DNA of 39,638 nt from Ruminococcus sp. (lineage in GTDB: Bacteria > Bacillota > Clostridia > Oscillospirales > Ruminococcaceae). Location: assembly GCA_012718885.1 (NCBI GenBank), contig JAAYBK010000393.1, positions 1 through 39,638 of the forward strand. The letters run 5' to 3'. The notes under the pieces are model-generated. The model saw nothing but the letters and a program-made list of their open reading frames with translations. It had not been told where the DNA came from and searched no databases. Shown here piece after piece: positions 29,685-37,656 of this stretch (positions within the stretch are counted from its first letter, which is position 1; each line of letters begins with the position of its first letter). The position numbers and the translations under genes are program-made.

Positions 29685-30503
29685 ATGTCAGGAATATTCA
29701 GTTTACAAAAAGAAAAGGTTGTTGGAAAGGTCATAAATATTGAAATTTGCAAGATCATTCCAAATTGTCATCAGCCAAGATTTAATTTTAATGAAGCTGA
29801 TCTGTCATCACTTGCGGAATCAATAAAAGCAAATGGAATACTTCAACCTTTATCCGTAAAAAAAGTAAATAATAAATATGAGCTTATAGCAGGGGAGAGA
29901 CGTCTTCGTGCAGCAAGACTTTGTAATCTTACTTGTGTTCCATGTATTGTTTATGATATTACGGATAGAAATTCGGCTATACTTGCACTCGTCGAGAATA
30001 TTCAGCGTCAGGATCTATCTTTTTTTGAAGAGGCAATTGCAATTGAAAAATTAATAAGTATATATGATATGACACAGGAAGAAGCGGCTTCTCAGCTTGG
30101 CAAAGCTCAGTGTACAGTTGCCAATAAACTAAGGCTGCTAAGATTAACTGAGAACGAGCGAGAAATTATCTTAAAATACGACCTGACAGAACGTCATGCA
30201 AGAGCACTATTAAAGCTTGGCAGCGAGGAAGATAGGTTTATAATCCTTGATAAAATTATAACAAATAATCTGAATGTTGAGAAAACAGAAAGATGTATTG
30301 AAGAATATATTGGTTGCCAGAGAGAGAAAGCAAGCTATAAGAAGCGCTCAAAGGTTTTTCAAAATGTGAAAATGTTCGTTAATACGATAAACAGAGCAGT
30401 TGAGACTATGCAGGCAGCCGGAATTTCTGCTGATTCCCGGAAAATTCAAAGCGAAAACTATATAGAATATCGTGTCAGGATACCTATCCAGCGTAAATCG
30501 TGA
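29685..30503 (+). CDS. noc: ParB/Spo0J-family protein, Noc-like by position
   Basis: 'QPRFNFNEADLSSLAESIKANGILQPLSVKKVNNKYELIAGERRLRAARL', 'ALVENIQRQDLSFFEEA'; gene order noc-parA-parB as in Bacillus. Confidence 0.85.
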   Translation: MSGIFSLQKEKVVGKVINIEICKIIPNCHQPRFNFNEADLSSLAESIKANGILQPLSVKKVNNKYELIAGERRLRAARLCNLTCVPCIVYDITDRNSAILALVENIQRQDLSFFEEAIAIEKLISIYDMTQEEAASQLGKAQCTVANKLRLLRLTENEREIILKYDLTERHARALLKLGSEEDRFIILDKIITNNLNVEKTERCIEEYIGCQREKASYKKRSKVFQNVKMFVNTINRAVETMQAAGISADSRKIQSENYIEYRVRIPIQRKS

Positions 30504-30506
30504 AAA

Positions 30507-30522
30507 TGTTTCACGTGAAACA
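30507..30522. promoter_or_regulatory. parS: parS site (perfect)
   Basis: TGTTTCACGTGAAACA. Confidence 0.95.
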
Positions 30523-30531
30523 ATCTATTTG

Positions 30532-30547
30532 TGTTTCACGTGAAACA
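30532..30547. promoter_or_regulatory. parS: parS site (perfect)
   Basis: TGTTTCACGTGAAACA, 25 bp from the previous site (start to start). Confidence 0.95.
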
Positions 30548-30573
30548 TTTTTTTGTAAAAATCTCAAATCGTA

Positions 30574-30602
30574 TTTACAAGCGCATTTAAAAGTGGTATA
30601 AT
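30574..30602 (+). promoter_or_regulatory. Putative parA promoter
   Basis: TTTACA - 17 nt - TATAAT. Confidence 0.65.
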
Positions 30603-30632
30603 AGTTATATAACAATAAGAAAGGAAGATTTC

Positions 30633-31454
30633 ATGGGCAAAATTATAGCTGTTGCCAATCAAAAGGGTGGAGTCGGAAAATCAACCACTGTTGTGAATCT
30701 CTCTGCATACCTTGGTTCAAGGAATAAGAGGGTTCTCTGCGTTGATTCAGACCCACAGGGCAATACAACGACTGGATTCGGAATAAAAAAGAAGTCCGTT
30801 TCTGCTTCAACCTATGATGTTATTACTGGCAAGATACGTATTCAGGATGCGATCATAAATACAGAATTTGAAAACGTGTCCATTCTTCCAGCAACAGAAG
30901 ACCTTGCCGGATGTGAAATAGAGCTTGCAAATAACGATAATCGTCTTAACAGGCTCAAAATGCAGCTTCTGACCTGTAAAGAAGAGTACGACTACATATT
31001 TATAGACTGTCCGCCGGCACTTGGAACTATCACGCTTAACGGCCTTGTTGCCTGTGATACGATACTTGTGCCGATGCTTGCTGAGTTTTATGCCCTTGAG
31101 GGTCTTTCTCAGCTTGCAAATACAATAAAACTTGTAAAGAGCAATTACAATCCGGCTCTTGATATTGAGGGAATACTGTTCACAATGTTTGACGGAAGAC
31201 TGAATATTGCTAACGATGTTGTGGCAGAGGTGGAACAGTTCTTCCCGGACAAGGTGTTCAAGACAAAGATCCCGAGAAATGTGCGTATTTCAGAGGCTCC
31301 GTCCTACAGTATGCCTGTAATGTACTACGACAAGCACTCAAAGGGTGCGGAGGCATATGAGTTGCTGGGACATGAGATGCTCGGAGAGCCGCTGGAACTG
31401 CCGAAAAAGAAGAAAAGAGGCATTTTCACTTTTAAAAAGAAGAAAGAGGAGTGA
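30633..31454 (+). CDS. parA: Chromosome partitioning ATPase ParA/Soj
   Basis: 'MGKIIAVANQKGGVGKSTTVVNLSAYLG', 'YDYIFIDCPPALGTITLNGL'; lysine-rich C-terminal tail. Confidence 0.96.
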   Translation: MGKIIAVANQKGGVGKSTTVVNLSAYLGSRNKRVLCVDSDPQGNTTTGFGIKKKSVSASTYDVITGKIRIQDAIINTEFENVSILPATEDLAGCEIELANNDNRLNRLKMQLLTCKEEYDYIFIDCPPALGTITLNGLVACDTILVPMLAEFYALEGLSQLANTIKLVKSNYNPALDIEGILFTMFDGRLNIANDVVAEVEQFFPDKVFKTKIPRNVRISEAPSYSMPVMYYDKHSKGAEAYELLGHEMLGEPLELPKKKKRGIFTFKKKKEE

Positions 31455-31460
31455 TAAGGT

Positions 31461-32312
31461 ATGGCTAAAGGCGGACTTAAATCCGGACTTGGTCTTTTGT
31501 TAAATGACAATTCAAATGATGTTCAGGTAAAAAACAAACTCCGTACATCAGAGCTTGAGCCAAACAGAGATCAGCCCAGAAAAAATTTCAGTGATGAGGC
31601 AATAACTGCTCTTGCTGATTCTATTCGTGAGCACGGTATGCTTCAGCCAATACTTGTCAGACCTCTCAGCAGCGGCGGCTACCAGATAGTTGCCGGTGAA
31701 AGAAGATGGAGAGCGGCTCGTATGCTCGGCCTTGATGAGGTTCCTGTAACCATAAGGGAGCTAAGCGACGTTGAGACAATGCAGATCGCTATAATAGAGA
31801 ACCTCCAGAGAGAGAATCTGAATCCTATAGAAGAGGCGGCCGGATACAATGAACTTATCGAGAATTACGGTATGACTCAGGATCAGGTAGCAAAAATGGT
31901 GGGACGCTCACGTTCGGCTATTGCAAATGCTGTAAGACTGCTCTCACTTCCGGAAAGAGTGCTGAAAATGCTCGAAAAAGGGGATATTTCAGCAGGTCAC
32001 GGAAGAGCTCTTCTGGGATTTGACAATGAGGAGCTGCTAATTGCAACTGCAATAAGGGCTTCAGAAGGCGGGCTGACTGTAAGGCAGGTAGAAAAGGCTG
32101 CACAGCGATCCAGCGAGCCGGAAGCACCAGCCGCAGAGAAGTCTGATAAACGCATCGATAATTATTTTGTGGAGATGGAGATTTCTCTTAACGAGAGACT
32201 TGGCAGAAAGGTCAAGGTAGATTATGCTAAGAACAAGGGTGCTCTCATCCTTGAATTTTATGATAAAGAAGATCTTGCGGCGCTTGCAGAAAAGCTCGCA
32301 AAGGAAGAATAA
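31461..32312 (+). CDS. parB: Chromosome partitioning protein ParB/Spo0J
   Basis: 'LEPNRDQPRKNFSDEAITALADSIREHGMLQPILVRPLSSGGYQIVAGERRWRAARM', 'QVAKMVGRSRSAIANAVRLLSLP', 'GHGRALLGF'. Confidence 0.96.
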   Translation: MAKGGLKSGLGLLLNDNSNDVQVKNKLRTSELEPNRDQPRKNFSDEAITALADSIREHGMLQPILVRPLSSGGYQIVAGERRWRAARMLGLDEVPVTIRELSDVETMQIAIIENLQRENLNPIEEAAGYNELIENYGMTQDQVAKMVGRSRSAIANAVRLLSLPERVLKMLEKGDISAGHGRALLGFDNEELLIATAIRASEGGLTVRQVEKAAQRSSEPEAPAAEKSDKRIDNYFVEMEISLNERLGRKVKVDYAKNKGALILEFYDKEDLAALAEKLAKEE

Positions 32313-32326
32313 AGGAGTAAATTGAA

Positions 32327-33619
32327 ATGATAGACATTAAACTGATAAGAACAAATCCGGAGCTTGTTAAAGAAAACATAAAGAAGAAGTTTCAGGACGA
32401 AAAGCTCGAACTTGTTGATAAGGTAGTTAGTCTTGATGAGGAGTATAGAAAGACAAAGACAGAGTGTGACAGCCTTCGTAACGTCCGTAAGGTAAGAAGC
32501 AAAGAGATCGGCGGATTCATGGCTAAAGGCATGAAGGAAGAGGCTGAGAAGGCAAAGGCAGAGGTAACAGAGCTTGGCGACAAGCTTGCTGAAATGGAAG
32601 CTCTCGAAACAAAGCTTGAAGGCGAGATCAAAGAGATAATGATGGTAATTCCTAATATTATCGACGACAGTGTTCCGATAGGCAAGGACGATTCCGAGAA
32701 CGTTGAGGTCGAGAAATTCGGTGAGCCTGCTGTTCCTGATTTTGAAGTTCCTTACCATGTTGATATCATGGAAAAGGTAAACGGTATCGATATCGACAGC
32801 GCAAGAAGCACAAGCGGTAACGGTTTCTATTACCTCAAGGGAGATATCGCACAGCTCCAGAGCTGTATTCTTTCTTACGCAAGAGACTTCATGATAGACA
32901 AGGGATTCACATACTATATCCCTCCTTTCATGATAAGAAGTGCTGTTGTTACAGGCGTTATGAGCTTTGACGATATGGCTAATATGATGTATAAGATCGA
33001 GGGCGAGGATCTCTACCTTATCGGTACTTCTGAGCACTCTATGATAGGTAAGTTCATTGATACTATCCTTCCTGAGAACGAGCTTCCACAGACTCTCACA
33101 AGCTATTCACCATGTTTCCGTAAGGAAGTTGGTTCAAAGGGCATCGAGGAGCGCGGTGTTTACCGTATCCACCAGTTCGAGAAGCAGGAAATGGTAGTTG
33201 TATGTAAGCCAGAGGAGTCTATGGACTGGTTCCACAAGCTCTACAGCTATACAGTTGAGTTCTTCCGCACACTTGATATTCCTGTACGTACACTTGAATG
33301 TTGCTCTGGCGACCTTGCAGACCTGAAGGTAAAGTCTATCGACGTTGAGGCTTGGTCTCCACGTCAGAAGAAGTACTTCGAGGTAGGAAGCTGTTCTAAC
33401 CTTGGTGATGCACAGGCTCGCCGTCTTGGCATCAGAGTTAAGACAGAGGACGGAAACAAATACTTCCCACATACCCTTAACAATACAGTTGTTGCTCCTC
33501 CGAGAATGCTCATCGCATTCGTTGAGAACAATCTCAACGAGGATGGTTCTATCCGTATTCCTAAGGCACTTCAGCCTTATATGCGTAAGGATCTCATAAA
33601 GGTTCCTGAAAAGAAGTAA
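32327..33619 (+). CDS. serS: Seryl-tRNA synthetase
   Basis: MIDIKLIRTNPELVKENIKKK..., 'YSPCFRKEVGSKGIEERGVYRIHQFEKQEMV', 'LNNTVVAPPRMLIAFVENN'. Confidence 0.96.
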   Translation: MIDIKLIRTNPELVKENIKKKFQDEKLELVDKVVSLDEEYRKTKTECDSLRNVRKVRSKEIGGFMAKGMKEEAEKAKAEVTELGDKLAEMEALETKLEGEIKEIMMVIPNIIDDSVPIGKDDSENVEVEKFGEPAVPDFEVPYHVDIMEKVNGIDIDSARSTSGNGFYYLKGDIAQLQSCILSYARDFMIDKGFTYYIPPFMIRSAVVTGVMSFDDMANMMYKIEGEDLYLIGTSEHSMIGKFIDTILPENELPQTLTSYSPCFRKEVGSKGIEERGVYRIHQFEKQEMVVVCKPEESMDWFHKLYSYTVEFFRTLDIPVRTLECCSGDLADLKVKSIDVEAWSPRQKKYFEVGSCSNLGDAQARRLGIRVKTEDGNKYFPHTLNNTVVAPPRMLIAFVENNLNEDGSIRIPKALQPYMRKDLIKVPEKK

Positions 33620-33629
33620 ATAAAAGAAA

Positions 33630-33666
33630 AACAAGCTCCTGAGTGCTAAACAGGAGCTTGTTTTTA
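33630..33666 (+). terminator. Intrinsic terminator after serS
   Basis: AACAAGCTCCTG-AGTGCTAAA-CAGGAGCTTGTTTTTA. Confidence 0.9.
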
Positions 33667-33691
33667 CAGGTATAGAGATTGGAAGATTTCA

Positions 33692-33814
33692 TTATTTTGA
33701 GGTGGTTTCTGATACAGTGCTAATGTTATCAGCCCACGAAGCAGCTTTGCACATACAAATCGATAGCGTTGCGGCAGCGCTGCTCACAATGATTCCTATT
33801 ATTAGAATTAACAT
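33692..33814 (-). CDS. Small (40 aa) single-TM protein MLILIIGIIVSSAAATLSICMCKAASWADNISTVSETTSK
   Basis: Read from the reverse strand; strong RBS AAGGAGG 8 nt upstream of ATG. Below the ORF-track size cutoff. Shares the MCxCKAAS motif with the neighbouring ORF. Confidence 0.65.
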   Translation of the reverse strand: MLILIIGIIVSSAAATLSICMCKAASWADNISTVSETTSK

Positions 33815-33944
33815 TGACTAACCTCCTTTTCATCTGTAATTTTCACACACATATTCTATTCAAGTATATTATGAAATAGTTTTCTTAAAATAATCTTAAA
33901 AAATACTACATTTTTTAAATTTTTCTTTAGTTAATACTATATGT

Positions 33945-34088
33945 TTATTTTATATCCGTATATATATCCCTTGGAGCCGATGTATCATTGTTCATATGCA
34001 GATCCGAATCTGAAGCAGCTCTGCAAAGACACATAGTAAATACGCCGACTGTTCCGCCGAACATTGATCCTAAGATAAAGCCAATCAT
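33945..34088 (-). CDS. Small (47 aa) single-TM protein, DUF3789-like: MIGFILGSMFGGTVGVFTMCLCRAASDSDLHMNNDTSAPRDIYTDIK
   Basis: Reverse-strand ORF with RBS GAGGTG; N-terminus 'MIGFILGxMxGGTVGVFTMCLC' resembles DUF3789 from memory. Missed by the ORF track. Confidence 0.7.
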   Translation of the reverse strand: MIGFILGSMFGGTVGVFTMCLCRAASDSDLHMNNDTSAPRDIYTDIK

Positions 34089-34266
34089 AATATCACCTCG
34101 TTGATATTATGGACGGAAAAAATAATAATAATCAAAAAATTGGATCCTGAGGAATGTTATGCCTTTGGCAGGGGAGAATGAGTGGGACTGCGTCCCCTGA
34201 AAGAGCAGTCCGTACAGCAATTTTCTTTAGACAGTCGCTGCAGGAGTACTTTCTTTATCACATATT

Positions 34267-34734
34267 TTATCTGAATTTTTCAAGACGGTAGATCTGTTCC
34301 TCATCCGGCTCTTCAAATCCCGGCTTATGATCGTAGCCAAATTTCTTATAGAAATTTACTGCTGTTATAGAAGAGGGGATCTCTACTCTTTTAGCTCTTA
34401 GGAAAAATTCATCCTGTTCAAGTGTATTTATAATACATCTGCCAATACCTTTTCCCTGACAGTCAGGGTCAACGAAAATGGTAAAGAGACTGCTCTCGTC
34501 CTCCTTGCCCCAGTAGGGACCGATACCTCCGCAGCCGATAGTTTTTCCCTCATCTTCTGCCACATAGAAATGCAGCCAGCCGGAACGCTGTATGAGATCA
34601 TCTGCGCTGAGTGACTGCACGCAGGCCTCCATCATCTCAGGAGTATAATCCTTTGTGTTGCTTATACGAAGAGTTTTTGCAATCATGGCAGCAGTTTCCT
34701 GTGCGTCGGAAATGGTGAATCTTCTTATGTTCAT
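34267..34734 (-). CDS. GNAT family N-acetyltransferase
   Basis: 'FTIFVDPDCQGKGIGRCIINTLEQDEFF', 'VNFYKKFGYDHKPGFEE'. Start at MNIRRF. Confidence 0.9.
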   Translation of the reverse strand: MNIRRFTISDAQETAAMIAKTLRISNTKDYTPEMMEACVQSLSADDLIQRSGWLHFYVAEDEGKTIGCGGIGPYWGKEDESSLFTIFVDPDCQGKGIGRCIINTLEQDEFFLRAKRVEIPSSITAVNFYKKFGYDHKPGFEEPDEEQIYRLEKFR

Positions 34735-35043
34735 AATTATACCTCCTGATAAAAAATATAGATGTATTATAACATACAGTTTCAGATTTGTCAATAACAA
34801 TATTATTTTTGCCCTCCCCCCTTGTATAAAATGACTACTCCCCCGCCCCCCTGAGCCTATTTTCCGTTGAGTGGGGGAGGGAGATTTGTTTCAGCACTTT
34901 ACTTATATATGCTTTTTATTTTACGTCAGAACATACAGGAAAAATATTATAATTTGTTGCAAATGCCACTTTTCAGCAATGGAAATATATGGTATAATAA
35001 TCCTGTAATCAATTGCAAATACTAAGAAATGAGGTATAAACCA

Positions 35044-36204
35044 ATGAACAAGATAACCAACGACATTTACTATATCGGCGTCAACGATCACCAGATCGAC
35101 CTCTTTGAAGGACAGTATGATGTTCCGAACGGAATGGCTTACAATTCATATGTCATACTCGATGAGAAGATCGCTGTGATGGATACTGTTGACCAGAACT
35201 TCACTGACCAGTGGCTGGGCAACCTGAAGGAAGTCCTGGGTGACCGCAAGCCGGATTATCTTATCGTTCAGCACATGGAGCCTGACCACTCTGCAAATAT
35301 CCTCAGCTTCATCAAGGCTTACCCGGATGCAAAGATCGTGGGCAATACCAAGACCTTCACTATGATGTCAAATTTCTTTGAGGGACTGGACCTCGGTGAC
35401 AAGAAGCTTGAAGTAAAGGAAGGGGATACACTTTCCCTCGGCAGTCATACCCTCAGCTTTGTTTTTGCTCCGATGGTACACTGGCCTGAGGTAATGTTCA
35501 CTTATGATACTACAGATAAGGTTCTCTTCTCCGCTGATGCTTTCGGAAAGTTCGGCGCACTTGATGTAGATGAGGACTGGGCTTGTGAGGCTCGCCGTTA
35601 CTACTTCGGCATCGTAGGAAAGTATGGCGTTCAGGTACAGGCTGTTCTCAAGAAGGCTGCTGCACTTGATATCCAGACTATATGTCCTCTCCACGGACCT
35701 GTCCTCAAGGAGGATCTGGGATATTATCTCGGTCTCTACAACACATGGTCTTCATACGGTGTTGAGAGCGAGGGCATATTCATTGCTTATACTTCTGTTT
35801 ATGGAAATACAAAGAAGGCTGCTGAAATGCTGAAAGACAAGCTTCTCGAAAAGGGCTGCCCGAAGGTTGCTATCGCTGACCTTGCCCGTGAGGATATGGC
35901 AGAATCTGTTGAAGACGCTTTCCGCTACGGCAAGCTGGTCATTGCTACAACTACCTATAATGCTGATATCTTCCCGTTCATGAAGCACTTCATCCTCGAT
36001 CTCATCGAGAGAAATTACCAGAACCGTACTATCGGTATCATTGAGAACGGAAGCTGGGCTCCTATAGCTGCAAAGAGTATCAAGGCTATGTTCGAGAAGT
36101 CAAAGAACATCACATGGACTGACACAACAGTTACTATAAAGTCAGCAGTAAAGGCTGAGAATATCTCTCAGATAGAAGCACTTGCTGATGAGCTTATGAA
36201 ATGA
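35044..36204 (+). CDS. FprA-type flavodiiron protein (A-type flavoprotein)
   Basis: Metallo-beta-lactamase-like diiron domain 'VQHMEPDHSANI', 'MVHWPEVMFTYDTTDKVLFSADAFGKFG', 'CPLHGPVL'; flavodoxin domain 'IAYTSVYGNTKKAAEML'. Confidence 0.95.
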   Translation: MNKITNDIYYIGVNDHQIDLFEGQYDVPNGMAYNSYVILDEKIAVMDTVDQNFTDQWLGNLKEVLGDRKPDYLIVQHMEPDHSANILSFIKAYPDAKIVGNTKTFTMMSNFFEGLDLGDKKLEVKEGDTLSLGSHTLSFVFAPMVHWPEVMFTYDTTDKVLFSADAFGKFGALDVDEDWACEARRYYFGIVGKYGVQVQAVLKKAAALDIQTICPLHGPVLKEDLGYYLGLYNTWSSYGVESEGIFIAYTSVYGNTKKAAEMLKDKLLEKGCPKVAIADLAREDMAESVEDAFRYGKLVIATTTYNADIFPFMKHFILDLIERNYQNRTIGIIENGSWAPIAAKSIKAMFEKSKNITWTDTTVTIKSAVKAENISQIEALADELMK

Positions 36205-36225
36205 ACCCCCGGAAGGAGGAATATT

Positions 36226-36429
36226 ATGAAAGTTACCCTCAACCCCGATAAGGAAGTAGTTGCAAGGATAAAGGAAGGCCTGAAGCTGAAGGACGGGTAC
36301 TGTCCCTGCCGCCTTGCAAAAACTCCCGAAAACAAATGTATGTGCAAGGAGTTCCGGGATCAGATCGCTGATCCGGATTTTGAGGGATTCTGCCATTGTA
36401 TGCTTTACTACAAATCAAAGGAGGATTAA
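36226..36429 (+). CDS. Ferredoxin-thioredoxin reductase catalytic-subunit-like protein
   Basis: 67 aa with CPCR ... CMCKEF ... CHC cysteine motifs, typical order of FTR catalytic subunits. Confidence 0.85.
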   Translation: MKVTLNPDKEVVARIKEGLKLKDGYCPCRLAKTPENKCMCKEFRDQIADPDFEGFCHCMLYYKSKED

Positions 36430-36430
36430 T

Positions 36431-36748
36431 ATGAGCGAGATAGTTATTACCAGAGAGAATTTTGACGAGGAAGTCAGAAACTACAGAGGTATGCCGGTGC
36501 TGCTGGATTTCTGGGCAGGCTGGTGCGGACCGTGTATGATGCTTTCACCAGTCATTGAGGAGATAGCTGATGAATACGACGGACAGATCAAAGTCGGAAA
36601 GGTCAATGTTGACGAGCAGCCTGAGCTTGCTGCTGCTTTCAAAGTAGAAAGCATCCCGCTTGTAGTTGTAGTAAAGGATGGAGTTATCACTGCTGGTACC
36701 GTTGGATATCATTCCAAGGAAGATATACTTGCCCTCCTGAAAAAATAG
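36431..36748 (+). CDS. trxA: Thioredoxin
   Basis: 'VLLDFWAGWCGPCMMLSPVIEEIADEYDGQIKVGKVNVDEQPELAAAFKVESIPLVVV'. Confidence 0.96.
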   Translation: MSEIVITRENFDEEVRNYRGMPVLLDFWAGWCGPCMMLSPVIEEIADEYDGQIKVGKVNVDEQPELAAAFKVESIPLVVVVKDGVITAGTVGYHSKEDILALLKK

Positions 36749-36781
36749 AATGCAAAAGGTCTGTATGTGTGATACACATAC

Positions 36782-37012
36782 AGCAGTATATGTCAGATAC
36801 TCGGGGAAGAGACTTTCTGAGGAAAGGTTCTTCCCCGAACCCTTTTCCAAAGACTTTTGATCTTAATTATCCCCGGATAGGGCGCACCCATGTTAATTAC
36901 TGCATGGGCTTTTTTATTGTGTACGCCCTATCCGGGGATAATTTAAAACTGAAAGTTTCATTGAGAAAAATTTTTCAAAAGGGTTTTCCTCAATATCTAA
37001 TGTATAGCTGCT
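36782..37012. repeat. Palindromic MITE-like element (~230 bp)
   Basis: Outer imperfect inverted ends AGCAGTATATGTCAGATACTCGGGG / rc AGCAGCTATACATTAGATATTGAGG; inner perfect 20 bp arms AATTATCCCCGGATAGGGCG (36865-36884) and its complement (36924-36943). Second related copy at 39462-39638. Confidence 0.7.
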
Positions 37013-37105
37013 ATACGAGTATCGACATATGCCCTTTTTATATTGAATAATGCTTTCTTCTGTGCTATAATAATAGTGCAGATAAAATTATCAGGAGATA
37101 AATAC

Positions 37106-37555
37106 ATGAAAATAACTCCAATAACACACTCTCACTCTCTCTGGAACGATACTATCAGATTTGCTGACAGATGCTCATGGAAGGGCGGTCAGTATTTAGC
37201 CGGACTGATGATGGATAATAAATTCCATGACTGGGAAAGAGTTTTTATTGCCCATGATGATGATAAGCTTTACGGCTTCTGTACCTTCACGGAAAAGGAT
37301 GAGATAGCCGAAAAATATGAAATCTCTCCTTTTATTGGCTGTGTTTTTGTAAGCGAGGAATACCGTGGACAAAGGATATCTGAACTGCTCATAAATGAAG
37401 TATCATCCTATGCAAAAGAAAACGGATTCCAGAAGGTATATATCATGAGCGGAGAGACCGGTCTTTACGAGAAATACGGCTTTTCTCTGTCGGGATATTA
37501 TGATACGATATTTGATACGAAAGAACAGCTCTTTGTCAGGGAACTTAAAGGGTAA
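37106..37555 (+). CDS. GNAT family N-acetyltransferase
   Basis: 'FIGCVFVSEEYRGQRISELLINEVSSYAKENGFQKVYIMSGETGLYEKYGF'. Confidence 0.85.
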   Translation: MKITPITHSHSLWNDTIRFADRCSWKGGQYLAGLMMDNKFHDWERVFIAHDDDKLYGFCTFTEKDEIAEKYEISPFIGCVFVSEEYRGQRISELLINEVSSYAKENGFQKVYIMSGETGLYEKYGFSLSGYYDTIFDTKEQLFVRELKG

Positions 37556-37656
37556 CTATAATCAAAGAGATCATCAGAAAAATTTCCCGGAGTGTGTATA
37601 GATGATCCGGTCGATCTAACATATAAATCTAAATCATTTTTAAAGGTGTGATAAAC

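Noticed and set aside
32258-33037. 259 aa minus-strand ORF antisense to serS
   Set aside because: Antisense to serS; composition typical of a reverse translation artefact.
36761-36783. CTGTATGTGT-GAT-ACACATACAG hairpin as a trxA terminator
   Set aside because: Perfect 10 bp stem but no following T-tract and modest GC; not called as a terminator.
36769-37050. 93 aa plus-strand ORF
   Set aside because: Lies entirely over the palindromic element; no RBS or family resemblance; coding potential explained by the inverted repeat.
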